DNA of 64,000 nt from an uncultured Candidatus Melainabacteria bacterium (lineage in GTDB: Bacteria > Cyanobacteriota > Vampirovibrionia > Gastranaerophilales > Gastranaerophilaceae): positions 28,852 through 92,851 of the forward strand of contig CAKVIN010000008.1 of the NCBI GenBank assembly GCA_934754425.1. The letters run 5' to 3'. The stretch's first letter is position 1. Each line of letters begins with the position of its first letter. The notes beneath the pieces are model-generated. The model saw only the letters and a list, made by a program, of their open reading frames with translations. It did no database searches and was not told the DNA's origin. Positions 51,971 to 60,176 of this stretch are shown one piece after another. The position numbers and the translations under genes are program-made.

Positions 51971-53227
51971 ATGAGTAAGTTAAAGTTAGGATTAATCGGT
52001 TTAGGTACTGTAGGTTGTGGTGTTTACAAAACAGTTGAAGAACTTGATAATGTAGAAATTATAAAAGTTGCGGTAAAGAATATTAATAAACAACGCCCAG
52101 TTGATGTTCCTACTGATATGCTAACAGATAACCCATATGAAGTTGTTAATAATCCGGATGTTGATGTTGTTGTTGAATTGATTGGTGGTGTAACTCCGGC
52201 ATTCGATTATATTTCTAAAGCTATTGAAAATGGTAAACATATTGTTACTGCAAATAAAGAACTTTTAGCAAAAAAAGGTGAAGAATTATTTAATCTTGCT
52301 GAAAAACATAATAGAGTTGTTTTATATGAAGCGGCTATTGCCGGTGGTATTCCTATCATTATGCCGATTAAAACAATTCTTGCAGGAAATAAGATTAACA
52401 AAATTCAGGCAATTTTGAACGGTACAACAAACTACATTCTAACCAAAATGGATGTTGATGGCGCTTCATATGAAGATGTTTTAAAAGAAGCACAACAACT
52501 TGGTTATGCAGAAACAGACCCAACTGGAGATGTAGAAGGTTTTGATGCTGCATATAAAATTACAACTCTTGCTACAATTGCGTTCAAAAAAAGAATTAAA
52601 ATTGAAAATGTTTATAGAGAAGGTATTACCAAAATCAGAAAAGAAGACATGGCGCAAGCAAATGAGTTCGGGTATAAAATTAAACTTGTTGCGACTGCGA
52701 CAATTGATGAAAACGATAATGCAGATGTTAGAGTTCATCCGATGTTAGTTTCTAAAGATACTATGCTCGCTCATATTGATTATGTAACTAACGCTGTTGC
52801 AATCAGCGGCCATCCGATTGGAAATATTGTTCTATCAGGCCCTGGAGCAGGAGAATTCCCTACAGCAAGTTCTGTTGTTGGTGATATTTTGGCAATCGCT
52901 GCAGAATATGGAAAAACTGATTACATGCTTCCGATGATGAGATGTCATCACACTCAAAAAGCAAATCCGGTAAATATTGATAACACTTATAATAAATATT
53001 ACATATCAATAACAGCACCAAATGCAATAGGTGTAATTGCAAAAATTGGTACAATTTGTGCTAATAAAAACATTAGCTTATCAAGTATTATGCAAAAAGG
53101 TGTTTCTGATAATAATACTGCTGATATTACCGTTATTACAGAAAAATGTCAGGAAAAATTAATTAAGGAAGTTGTTTCAGAGTTAGACAATTGTACTGTT
53201 AATAGTATTATTAGAGTTGCAGACTAA
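51971..53227 (+). CDS. hom: Homoserine dehydrogenase
   Basis: Reduces aspartate semialdehyde to homoserine. 418 residues. NAD(P) fold GLIGLGTVGCGVYKT (6-20), LNGTTNYILTKM near 157, DPTGDVEGFDAAYK near 181, catalytic lysine near there, and a C-terminal ACT domain (YISITAPNAIGVIAKIGTI) for threonine feedback. AGGAGAAATC precedes the ATG. Supplies thrC at 13.5 kb. Confidence 0.97.
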   Translation: MSKLKLGLIGLGTVGCGVYKTVEELDNVEIIKVAVKNINKQRPVDVPTDMLTDNPYEVVNNPDVDVVVELIGGVTPAFDYISKAIENGKHIVTANKELLAKKGEELFNLAEKHNRVVLYEAAIAGGIPIIMPIKTILAGNKINKIQAILNGTTNYILTKMDVDGASYEDVLKEAQQLGYAETDPTGDVEGFDAAYKITTLATIAFKKRIKIENVYREGITKIRKEDMAQANEFGYKIKLVATATIDENDNADVRVHPMLVSKDTMLAHIDYVTNAVAISGHPIGNIVLSGPGAGEFPTASSVVGDILAIAAEYGKTDYMLPMMRCHHTQKANPVNIDNTYNKYYISITAPNAIGVIAKIGTICANKNISLSSIMQKGVSDNNTADITVITEKCQEKLIKEVVSELDNCTVNSIIRVAD

Positions 53228-53285
53228 TTTTGATTTAATGAAAGAAAGGAAGATTTGCTATAAAATAAATATTTAATTTTTATAG

Positions 53286-53297
53286 TATAATGTGCAT
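53286..53297 (+). promoter_or_regulatory. -10 box six bases before wecB ATG
   Basis: Perfect TATAAT (53286-53291), six bases, ATG at 53298; no Shine-Dalgarno. Confidence 0.55.
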
Positions 53298-54413
53298 ATG
53301 AAAAATATTATTTTTATCTTTGGAACACGTCCGGAAATTATTAAGCTTGCACCTGTGATATTGGAAATGAAAAAATATCCGCAAGATTATAATGTTATTA
53401 TTTGTAATACAGAACAGCAAAAACAACTTTCAAATCAAACGCTTGCGTATTTTGGGCTGAAAGCGGATATAAATCTTGATTGTATGAGAGAAAATCAATC
53501 ATTGTCATCTGTTCAAGCAAGAATTTTGACGTCTTTGGATAAAGTTTTTTCTGAGCATGAAATAGATGCAACAATTGTTCAAGGTGATACCATGACGGTT
53601 TTATGCGGAGCTTTAACAAGTTTTTATCACAAAATACCGGTCTTTCATGTAGAAGCAGGGCTTCGTTCTTATGATATATATGAGCCGTTTCCGGAAGAAG
53701 TTATGCGTCAAATGACTTCAAGAGTTGCTGCATTACATTTCGCACCGACGGATGTTAACAAAAAAGCATTACTTAAAGAAGATATCAAAGAAGATAAAAT
53801 ACACGTGGTTGGAAACACTGTAATTGACGCTCTATTTTGCTTGTCACAAGAAGTAATAGAACATTCTGAAAACTTCTATAAAGAAAAAAATATTCCTATA
53901 GATGATAAATTAGTACTAATCACGGCGCATAGACGTGAAAATCATGGTGAAAGAATTGACAGAATTATTGAAGCGATTAGTTTTCTTGCTAAAAAATATA
54001 GCGACCATACTTTTGTAATACCTGTTCATCCAAATCCAAATGTAAAAAATAAGATTCACGAAAGACTTGGACATTTTAATAATATCCACCTTTTAACTCC
54101 GCTGGATTATCCGTTCTTAGTATATTTAATGAAGCATGCAAAACTTATTTTAACAGATTCCGGTGGAATTCAAGAAGAAGCTCCATCTTTTGCTTGTCCG
54201 ACTCTTGTAATGAGATATGAAACAGAGCGTAAGGAAGGGGTTGAAGCAGGTGTGTCTAAGCTTGTTGGTGCAGATTATGACAAAATTTTAGATGAAGCTG
54301 AAAAAGTATTGTCATCAACAAAAGAGAATACAAGATTAAAAGCTCAAAATCCTTACGGAGATGGAACAGCTTCTATACAAATAGAAAAAATTGTAAGAGA
54401 ATTTTTTAAATAG
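53298..54413 (+). CDS. wecB: UDP-N-acetylglucosamine 2-epimerase
   Basis: Interconverts UDP-GlcNAc and UDP-ManNAc for surface polysaccharide. 371 residues from the ATG at 53298. FGTRPEIIKLAPVI near 9-22, QGDTMT near 95, HVEAGLRS near 115, PFPEEVMRQ, ITAHRRENHGERI near 212, TDSGGIQEEAP near 287. Overlaps a possible leaderless start: TATAAT is six bases upstream. No other polysaccharide gene adjoins. Confidence 0.95.
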   Translation: MKNIIFIFGTRPEIIKLAPVILEMKKYPQDYNVIICNTEQQKQLSNQTLAYFGLKADINLDCMRENQSLSSVQARILTSLDKVFSEHEIDATIVQGDTMTVLCGALTSFYHKIPVFHVEAGLRSYDIYEPFPEEVMRQMTSRVAALHFAPTDVNKKALLKEDIKEDKIHVVGNTVIDALFCLSQEVIEHSENFYKEKNIPIDDKLVLITAHRRENHGERIDRIIEAISFLAKKYSDHTFVIPVHPNPNVKNKIHERLGHFNNIHLLTPLDYPFLVYLMKHAKLILTDSGGIQEEAPSFACPTLVMRYETERKEGVEAGVSKLVGADYDKILDEAEKVLSSTKENTRLKAQNPYGDGTASIQIEKIVREFFK

Positions 54414-54414
54414 A

Positions 54415-55041
54415 TTATTCTTCTCTTGTAGGTTTGTAAATTTCTTTTCCACTATTTACGTAGTCTTCAAGAACTTTTTCTCCGGCAGCTTGTTCAATGT
54501 TGCCGTAGACTGTAATTCCACGTTTTTTAAATTCTTTTATCCAATTCGGTTTATAGCCTTCATCGAAGCCGGTGATTCTTTCAACATCTTTGGATGGAAC
54601 ACCGAAATAAACCGTTTTAATTCCGGACCACATAATAGCTCCTGCGCACATTATACAAGGTTCGGCATTGACATAAAGTGTCAAATTTTTTGGTGCTAAA
54701 TTGTAGTCTTTATATAATGCGTGAGCTTTTCTTAAAGTATTGACTTCAGCATGATGAATACAACATTTGTCTTCAACAACGCTATTTGATGATGATACGA
54801 CTAATTTCCCGTTTTCATCATATAATTCTGCATAAAAAGGACCTTTTCCGTTTTTGATTCCTTCAGCAGTTTTGTTATGAACATTAAGCATTATTTTTTG
54901 TGCTTTTTCTAAAGTTTCACTTTGGATAGGTGAATTAGCTTCAATATTCATTTTCTTTAAATCTTTTATTGATAACTCTTGTGCAAAAGATATATTAATT
55001 GTTGCTGCAAAAATAAATGATGCAATTAGAATTTTTTTCAT
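54415..55041 (-). CDS. Exported cytidine/guanine deaminase-like protein
   Basis: 208 residues from the ATG at 55041, where a signal peptide MKKILIASFIFAATINISFA begins. The zinc deaminase motifs are intact: HAEVNTLRKA near 108 and EPCIMCAGAIMWSG near 137. Family members (nucleoside, guanine or tRNA adenosine deaminases) are normally cytoplasmic, so an exported version acting on extracellular purines or nucleosides is unusual (inference). Stop two bases after the wecB stop on the other strand. Confidence 0.85.
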   Translation of the reverse strand: MKKILIASFIFAATINISFAQELSIKDLKKMNIEANSPIQSETLEKAQKIMLNVHNKTAEGIKNGKGPFYAELYDENGKLVVSSSNSVVEDKCCIHHAEVNTLRKAHALYKDYNLAPKNLTLYVNAEPCIMCAGAIMWSGIKTVYFGVPSKDVERITGFDEGYKPNWIKEFKKRGITVYGNIEQAAGEKVLEDYVNSGKEIYKPTREE

Positions 55042-55192
55042 TATATTAAACCTCAAATATGTTTTTATATATCAATTTTAACAAGAAAATTTATTTTGTT
55101 AATTTTTAGTTAAGAAATCAAGATTTTTGTACAAATGGAGTAATAATAAAAGTGTTGAAAGTGATGGGTATTAAATATGAAAGGAGAACATC

Positions 55193-55648
55193 ATGAAATT
55201 CTTAATTAAAAAATCACCAGATGGCTTTATTAAATCAGTAAATGATGAAATCAGTTCAATTTTAAACAGAAACTTTGACAGCTTCTTCCCTGAGTATATT
55301 TATAATGAGGAAATCGATAAACTGGCAATGCCTGTTGAATTGCACGAAAAAGACAATGAATACACAGTAAAAGCTGAGTTACCAGGGGTTAAGAAAGAAG
55401 ACTTGGATATTGATATTGATAAAAATCATATTACTATTAATGCCAAAAAAGAAGAAGAACACAAAGAAGATACAAAAGGCTTTAGAAAATCAGAATTCCG
55501 TTATGGCGAATTTTCTAGAACTGTATACTTCCCACAAGATATTGATATTGCCAAAACTACTGCAAAATTGGAACATGGTATTTTGAAAATTGATGCACCA
55601 AAAGTCGCAGCAGAAAAAGGTGACATAAAGAAATTGACGGTTAATTAA
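55193..55648 (+). CDS. Small heat-shock protein Hsp20
   Basis: Holdase chaperone, 151 residues. Alpha-crystallin domain from about 50 (VELHEKDNEYTVKAELPGVK through EFSRTVYFPQDID) with the C-terminal IxI-like end weak (KIDAPK). GAAAGGAGAACATC precedes the ATG. Monocistronic with a strong terminator. Confidence 0.94.
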   Translation: MKFLIKKSPDGFIKSVNDEISSILNRNFDSFFPEYIYNEEIDKLAMPVELHEKDNEYTVKAELPGVKKEDLDIDIDKNHITINAKKEEEHKEDTKGFRKSEFRYGEFSRTVYFPQDIDIAKTTAKLEHGILKIDAPKVAAEKGDIKKLTVN

Positions 55649-55670
55649 TAAGTCGGTCATAGGGTAAACT

Positions 55671-55712
55671 AAAAAGTGGCGGAGCTTTTTTAAAGCTCCG
55701 CCACTTTTTTTA
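55671..55712 (+). terminator. Terminator of hsp20
   Basis: AAAAAGTGGCGGAGCTTT / AAAGCTCCGCCACTTTTTT, eighteen-base stem, ending in T-tract. Confidence 0.93.
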
Positions 55713-55767
55713 TTAATTTACTGGCAAATTTTTTTTTGTTGTGTTTTCTTATAAGAAGGAGACACAA

Positions 55768-58023
55768 ATGAAAGTATTAAATATTACACAAATAAATCAT
55801 AGACTATATATAAATAGCAAAAAAGAAAATAACTATAAACAAAATAATAATACACAAGAAAATGTAACAAATCCGATTATTCAACAAGGATATAGAGATT
55901 TTAATATAAATTTTAGAGGTAGAACACCGGAAGATTTTTATGCTCAAGAGTTTAATATAAAAAACATGCCAGAAACTATGAATGCATATTTGCAGGAAGA
56001 TTATGAAGTCAGAAAACATTTTCCACCGGAACAAGTTATGAACCAAGCTTTTAAGTATCTAAATGTAACCGAGAATTTTGCCGATGTAAAGAGTATTTAT
56101 CCAGAAGAAAGGCTTTTTGCAAATTTACATGAAGCAAGCCCAAGAATAAGGACGGGAGTGTTGTCTGAAATAAGGTTGGCAAAAGAAATGTCCGATGCTC
56201 CATTATTTAATGATGGTACAAATGATATTGGCATGTATATATTAAAAAAAGTTTTTTTAGAAGGTAAGACTGTTAAAGAAATCAATAAAGATTTTTATGA
56301 AAAGGATATGAATCCTGAATACAAAGGGGTTGTATCTCATCCGATAGGTTATGATACAACTTCGGCATTTGGAATACAGTATCCAAAACAAGATTTTTGG
56401 CATTCATTTATCGCAACAAGAGATGATTATAAAAAATTTGTTGTTGAGTTGCCAAAACAAAATAAATCTGATTTAAAAAGAGAATTAGCGGAGAAAATTT
56501 CCTCTAAAAAAACATCAACACCAGATGTTCAATCCGCTGAAAAATCTGAAAATCCTGAAAAAGTTAATAAAACTGCGAAAAGAAAATATTCGATTAAGCA
56601 ACATAAAAAAGAACAGATAAAAAAAGATGTTAAGGAAGCAAAAGGTGATGTTGAGAAAGTAAAAAAATCAATACGTAAACATTTTTCTCAAGATGATCCG
56701 GAAGCTTCGTTTATTGTAAAATACTTGAGCCCAATAATGACAATAGCGGCGGATAGAATTCATCTTTCTGAAGAAGAAAAAGATTTTGCAGAAATGCTAA
56801 AGGATAAAAATAAAAAAGTAGAAGATTTGTTTGCGCAATTCTGGAAAGCAAAACCTGAATTATTAGAGTATTATTCAACAATGATAACTGATACCATTGA
56901 TTTGTTTGAAGATGTTTATGGAGAAGGTGGAAATATACCAATCAATTGTAATTATGAAGTTGTAAATGAAAAAGTAGAAAATAAAAAGGCTATTGATTTT
57001 GTGTCACCTAGATTTTTGGAACTGTTAGACCACGTTCAAACAATTGTGCCAAATAGAATGGCAAAATATGCAAAGCATGATGAACTTCAGAAAGAATGGG
57101 AAGAACATTTTGATAACAGATACGGTAAAATTCAAGAAGAAGAAATCCCTGTAAAAGAAGCTGTTCAACCTATGGACGTACTCAAATCGGAAGCTGAAAA
57201 AAATAATGCAAAAATTTATCTTTTGCATGGAACAAAAGGACAAGAAATTCAAATTGTAGCAAATTTGGATGAAACTTTTGGTGATTATGTTAGAGAGATT
57301 AATCGTGGCATGCCTTCCAGTTATATAAATGCATTAATAAATAAAGCATTAAAAAGTCCTTTAATGACAGAAGATGCAAAATTAAGTTTTTCTACAATAA
57401 GAATGGCGGATTTGATTGATGATGAAAGAATTCTTGGAAAAACTGAACGTGATTGTATAATGAATTCTGTATTATCAGAAATGAGACGTGAAACAATTGC
57501 TGCAGAAATGGCAATGGGAAATGTTTTCGCAGGTTTATCAGAACATCCTGAGAAGATTTTTAGAACTTTGCACGAAAATAATTTTACAGAAGATTTGCAA
57601 GAATTGACAAAATTAGAAAACGATTATGGTAAAAAATCGGAAACTATTGCAGAATTAAATCGTTTGTATAGTTTATTCAAAAAACCTCTTTCTGATTCCG
57701 AAACTTTAAAAGTTGCAAATATATATGTAGATTCAATTCGTAATTTCGATATGAATTCAGTTTATACAAAACAATCGCTATTTTGCTTAGATAATGATCT
57801 TTTAGCATTTATTGAAGAACTTAAAAAAGCATATATTGATAAAAAAGATGGAGTAAAAAGCCTGAAAAAACAAGTAATAACTGTTGTCAGAAATTTTGGA
57901 TTTGGAAGAATGTTATTGAAAGAAGCTAAAAATCCGGAACTTCAGAAGCTGTGTCAAGATGAATTGACTCATGTTGTATCTTCTACTCTCGCAGCAGCAT
58001 ATCAAAATTTTCAACCTTTGTGA
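55768..58023 (+). CDS. Unrecognised 751-residue protein with N-terminal F-centred motif
   Basis: From the ATG at 55768 (AAGAAGGAG upstream). The leader (MKVLNITQINHRLYINSKKE) is Asn/Lys/Gln-rich, reaching INFRGRT with F49. The body is alpha-helical and charged; a Lys-rich linker (about 250-300) separates an N-terminal part containing GTNDIGMYILKK from a C-terminal part. No signal peptide or membrane helix and no known family. Just before rlmH. Confidence 0.7.
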   Translation: MKVLNITQINHRLYINSKKENNYKQNNNTQENVTNPIIQQGYRDFNINFRGRTPEDFYAQEFNIKNMPETMNAYLQEDYEVRKHFPPEQVMNQAFKYLNVTENFADVKSIYPEERLFANLHEASPRIRTGVLSEIRLAKEMSDAPLFNDGTNDIGMYILKKVFLEGKTVKEINKDFYEKDMNPEYKGVVSHPIGYDTTSAFGIQYPKQDFWHSFIATRDDYKKFVVELPKQNKSDLKRELAEKISSKKTSTPDVQSAEKSENPEKVNKTAKRKYSIKQHKKEQIKKDVKEAKGDVEKVKKSIRKHFSQDDPEASFIVKYLSPIMTIAADRIHLSEEEKDFAEMLKDKNKKVEDLFAQFWKAKPELLEYYSTMITDTIDLFEDVYGEGGNIPINCNYEVVNEKVENKKAIDFVSPRFLELLDHVQTIVPNRMAKYAKHDELQKEWEEHFDNRYGKIQEEEIPVKEAVQPMDVLKSEAEKNNAKIYLLHGTKGQEIQIVANLDETFGDYVREINRGMPSSYINALINKALKSPLMTEDAKLSFSTIRMADLIDDERILGKTERDCIMNSVLSEMRRETIAAEMAMGNVFAGLSEHPEKIFRTLHENNFTEDLQELTKLENDYGKKSETIAELNRLYSLFKKPLSDSETLKVANIYVDSIRNFDMNSVYTKQSLFCLDNDLLAFIEELKKAYIDKKDGVKSLKKQVITVVRNFGFGRMLLKEAKNPELQKLCQDELTHVVSSTLAAAYQNFQPL

Positions 58024-58044
58024 TAAGCTGAATATGGGTAATAT

Positions 58045-58515
58045 ATGAAGATAAAAATTATAGCACTCGGAAAAATTAAAGAAAAATTTCTAAAAGACGG
58101 AATTGATGAATTTTTAAAACGTCTTTCTCCTTATGCATCGGTAGAAATTGTGGAACTTTCTCCAATAGAAATTAAGGATGAAAATCTTGTTCAAAAAATT
58201 CTTGAGCAAGAAGGCGAAAAAATTTTATCACATATAAAAAATGATTCTTACGTAATAACAATGGAGATTTTAGGAAAACAATTATCTTCAGAAGATTTTG
58301 CACAAAAAATTAATGAAGTAACAAATTCAGGAATTGGTGAACTTGTTTTTGTAATCGGTTCTTCTTGTGGTCTTGCTCCAAGTGTTTCTGCAAGAGCAAA
58401 TTTTAAATTAAGTATGTCAAAAATGACGTTTTTGCATCAATTTGCAAGACTTTTGTTGATTGAACAAATTTATCGAGCATTCAAAATCTTAAAAAATGAA
58501 ACTTATCATAAGTAA
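58045..58515 (+). CDS. rlmH: 23S rRNA (pseudouridine1915-N3)-methyltransferase
   Basis: SPOUT methyltransferase, 156 residues, normal length. Starts MKIKIIALGKIKEKF; SAM-knot FVIGSSCGLAPSVSARANF near 101-119, SKMTFLHQFARLLLIEQIYRA near 125 and the conserved C-terminal NETYHK. Conserved single-copy housekeeping gene. 21 bases after the gene at 55768. Confidence 0.97.
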   Translation: MKIKIIALGKIKEKFLKDGIDEFLKRLSPYASVEIVELSPIEIKDENLVQKILEQEGEKILSHIKNDSYVITMEILGKQLSSEDFAQKINEVTNSGIGELVFVIGSSCGLAPSVSARANFKLSMSKMTFLHQFARLLLIEQIYRAFKILKNETYHK

Positions 58516-58522
58516 ACTTAAA

Positions 58523-59392
58523 TTATTCATTTAGTTGTTTTTTTAAATTATTTTTAATATTTCCTAACGGGCCATTGTTTGGTGCTGCAAGATTTTGGTA
58601 ATATTTTTTTACATAAACTACCGGAAATTTTGGTAACCAAGTAAATTTCATGATTACATTGGCAGCATCTGCACCTTGTGAAAACATTAATTCATCAATT
58701 GTTTGTTCATAAGCCGGTGAAATTGAAGAAAATATTTTTAATAAATAATTTGTAGCTGTAACACTATAGTATCCTGTAGTTGCTCCGGGTTTTGAAATAA
58801 ATTCAGTAATTGTAAACTCTGTATTTTCACGATTCGCAATAATATCATGCGGCAAAGTCAATTCTCCGGGTTTTGAACTTTCGATTTCAATTTGTTGTCC
58901 GTTATATACAAGAACCATCTTGTTAAGCTTTGGCATATAAATATCGTCAAATACGTTGTCTAATATAGGTTGTCCGTTGAAATCTGTGACTCCGTATTTA
59001 TAATTTTTGCAAGTTAAAAACATTCCTCCAAAAAGTAAATCAATGGAAGAATATTCAACCGGTAAAATTACAAAACCTTTTTCATCAAAAATGCCGAATT
59101 TATCACCTTTTGCAAATTTTGCAAATTTCCCCAAAACTCTATCTGCTTTAGTATATTTAGCATTGACTAAAATATTGCCTTCGCTATCAATAATGCCAAA
59201 TTTTGAACCACTTTGTATTATCCAAGAGGATTCTCCTAATCGAATAAGCTTTTTGTATTTTGCATCAACTATTGTTTCACCAATTTCATTTTTTAGCCCA
59301 AATTTTCCATCTTCGCTAAAAACTGATGGTTTTGCATAACTAACATTTTGTAATGCCAGTATTATTACGAAAAATAAAGCAAGCTTCTTCAT
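58523..59392 (-). CDS. Exported WG-repeat protein
   Basis: 289 residues. Signal peptide MKKLALFFVIILALQNVSYA. Five or more WG-type repeats: GKFGLKNEIGETIVDAKYKK, SKFGIIDSEGNILVNAKYTK, DKFGIFDEKGFVILPVEYSS, YKYGVTDFNGQPILDNVFDD. The C-terminal third is different. WG repeats form beta-propeller-like ligand-binding folds; role unknown. Divergent from nothing close; convergent with rlmH. Confidence 0.85.
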   Translation of the reverse strand: MKKLALFFVIILALQNVSYAKPSVFSEDGKFGLKNEIGETIVDAKYKKLIRLGESSWIIQSGSKFGIIDSEGNILVNAKYTKADRVLGKFAKFAKGDKFGIFDEKGFVILPVEYSSIDLLFGGMFLTCKNYKYGVTDFNGQPILDNVFDDIYMPKLNKMVLVYNGQQIEIESSKPGELTLPHDIIANRENTEFTITEFISKPGATTGYYSVTATNYLLKIFSSISPAYEQTIDELMFSQGADAANVIMKFTWLPKFPVVYVKKYYQNLAAPNNGPLGNIKNNLKKQLNE

Positions 59393-59422
59393 AATAAAAG
59401 ATTAGCATAAAATGAGTTTAAA

Positions 59423-59923
59423 CTATAGCCCTAATTTTTTTAATATTTTTTGGAATAAATTTGTTTTTTTAGGCGCTTCATTATCCGGATAATACATTTC
59501 TAATTCCGGAGTGTAAGTATAACTTAGTGTTTTATTTTTTTTGATGGCTTTATCAATTTTGTGCAGCATTTTTTTATCATCTGCGCCAAATCCATATTTG
59601 CGGTAAAAAACATGAGGCGCTTTTGATTCGTACACTGTACTTGATGCTGATAATCGTAACTTTCCTTCGCAGCCGTATTCTTTGCTAAGAATTTGAGCAA
59701 AGTTTAAAAACTTTGTGCCAAATCCGGCATGCTTTTGAAACATTAATAAAAGGTCAATCCATAAGAATTTTTGATTGTCTCTTTGAGAGGGAAAAGCTAC
59801 CATTTCTCCTACACAATTTCCAAAACACGTAGAACCCATTCTATAAACAGGGGTATTTTTTTTGTTGTATATCAAAACATTAGGGATATCTTTGATTGGT
59901 TTAATTGAGGCTAGTAGTACCAC
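59423..59923 (-). CDS. GNAT-like acetyltransferase
   Basis: 166 residues from a GTG start at 59923 (AAAGGATG region upstream). Central region KHAGFGTKFLNFAQILSKEY matches the R/Q-x-x-G-x-G/A acetyl-CoA loop, and HVFYRKYGFG the C-terminal GNAT hallmark. The first 60 residues look like the N-terminal strand part (MGSTCFGNCVGEMVAF). Acceptor unknown. Overlaps no neighbour. Confidence 0.65.
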   Translation of the reverse strand: MVLLASIKPIKDIPNVLIYNKKNTPVYRMGSTCFGNCVGEMVAFPSQRDNQKFLWIDLLLMFQKHAGFGTKFLNFAQILSKEYGCEGKLRLSASSTVYESKAPHVFYRKYGFGADDKKMLHKIDKAIKKNKTLSYTYTPELEMYYPDNEAPKKTNLFQKILKKLGL

Positions 59924-60020
59924 GACGAATTACATCATCCTTTCGCCCACATTATATAACAGTGGTATTTGAAAATTCAAGTTTAATTTTGAAACTGTAA
60001 CAAAACTTTATACTAAGCTC

Positions 60021-60048
60021 TTGTAATTTTATTGCAATATGCTATAAT
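60021..60048 (+). promoter_or_regulatory. Promoter of fliD-like gene
   Basis: TTGTAA (60021-60026), 16-base spacer, TATAAT (60043-60048). It looks like a housekeeping sigma promoter. About 120 nt leader before the ATG at 60177. Confidence 0.6.
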
Positions 60049-60176
60049 GTTTATATAAGTAGCGATGTAGTATTAAATGGAAACAAATCTAAAGTATATA
60101 ATGGAATATAAATACCCCCAAAATATAAGAAAACTGCAAAGCTGCTGTTGTTAAGAATAACAGGTAGGCAAAGACA

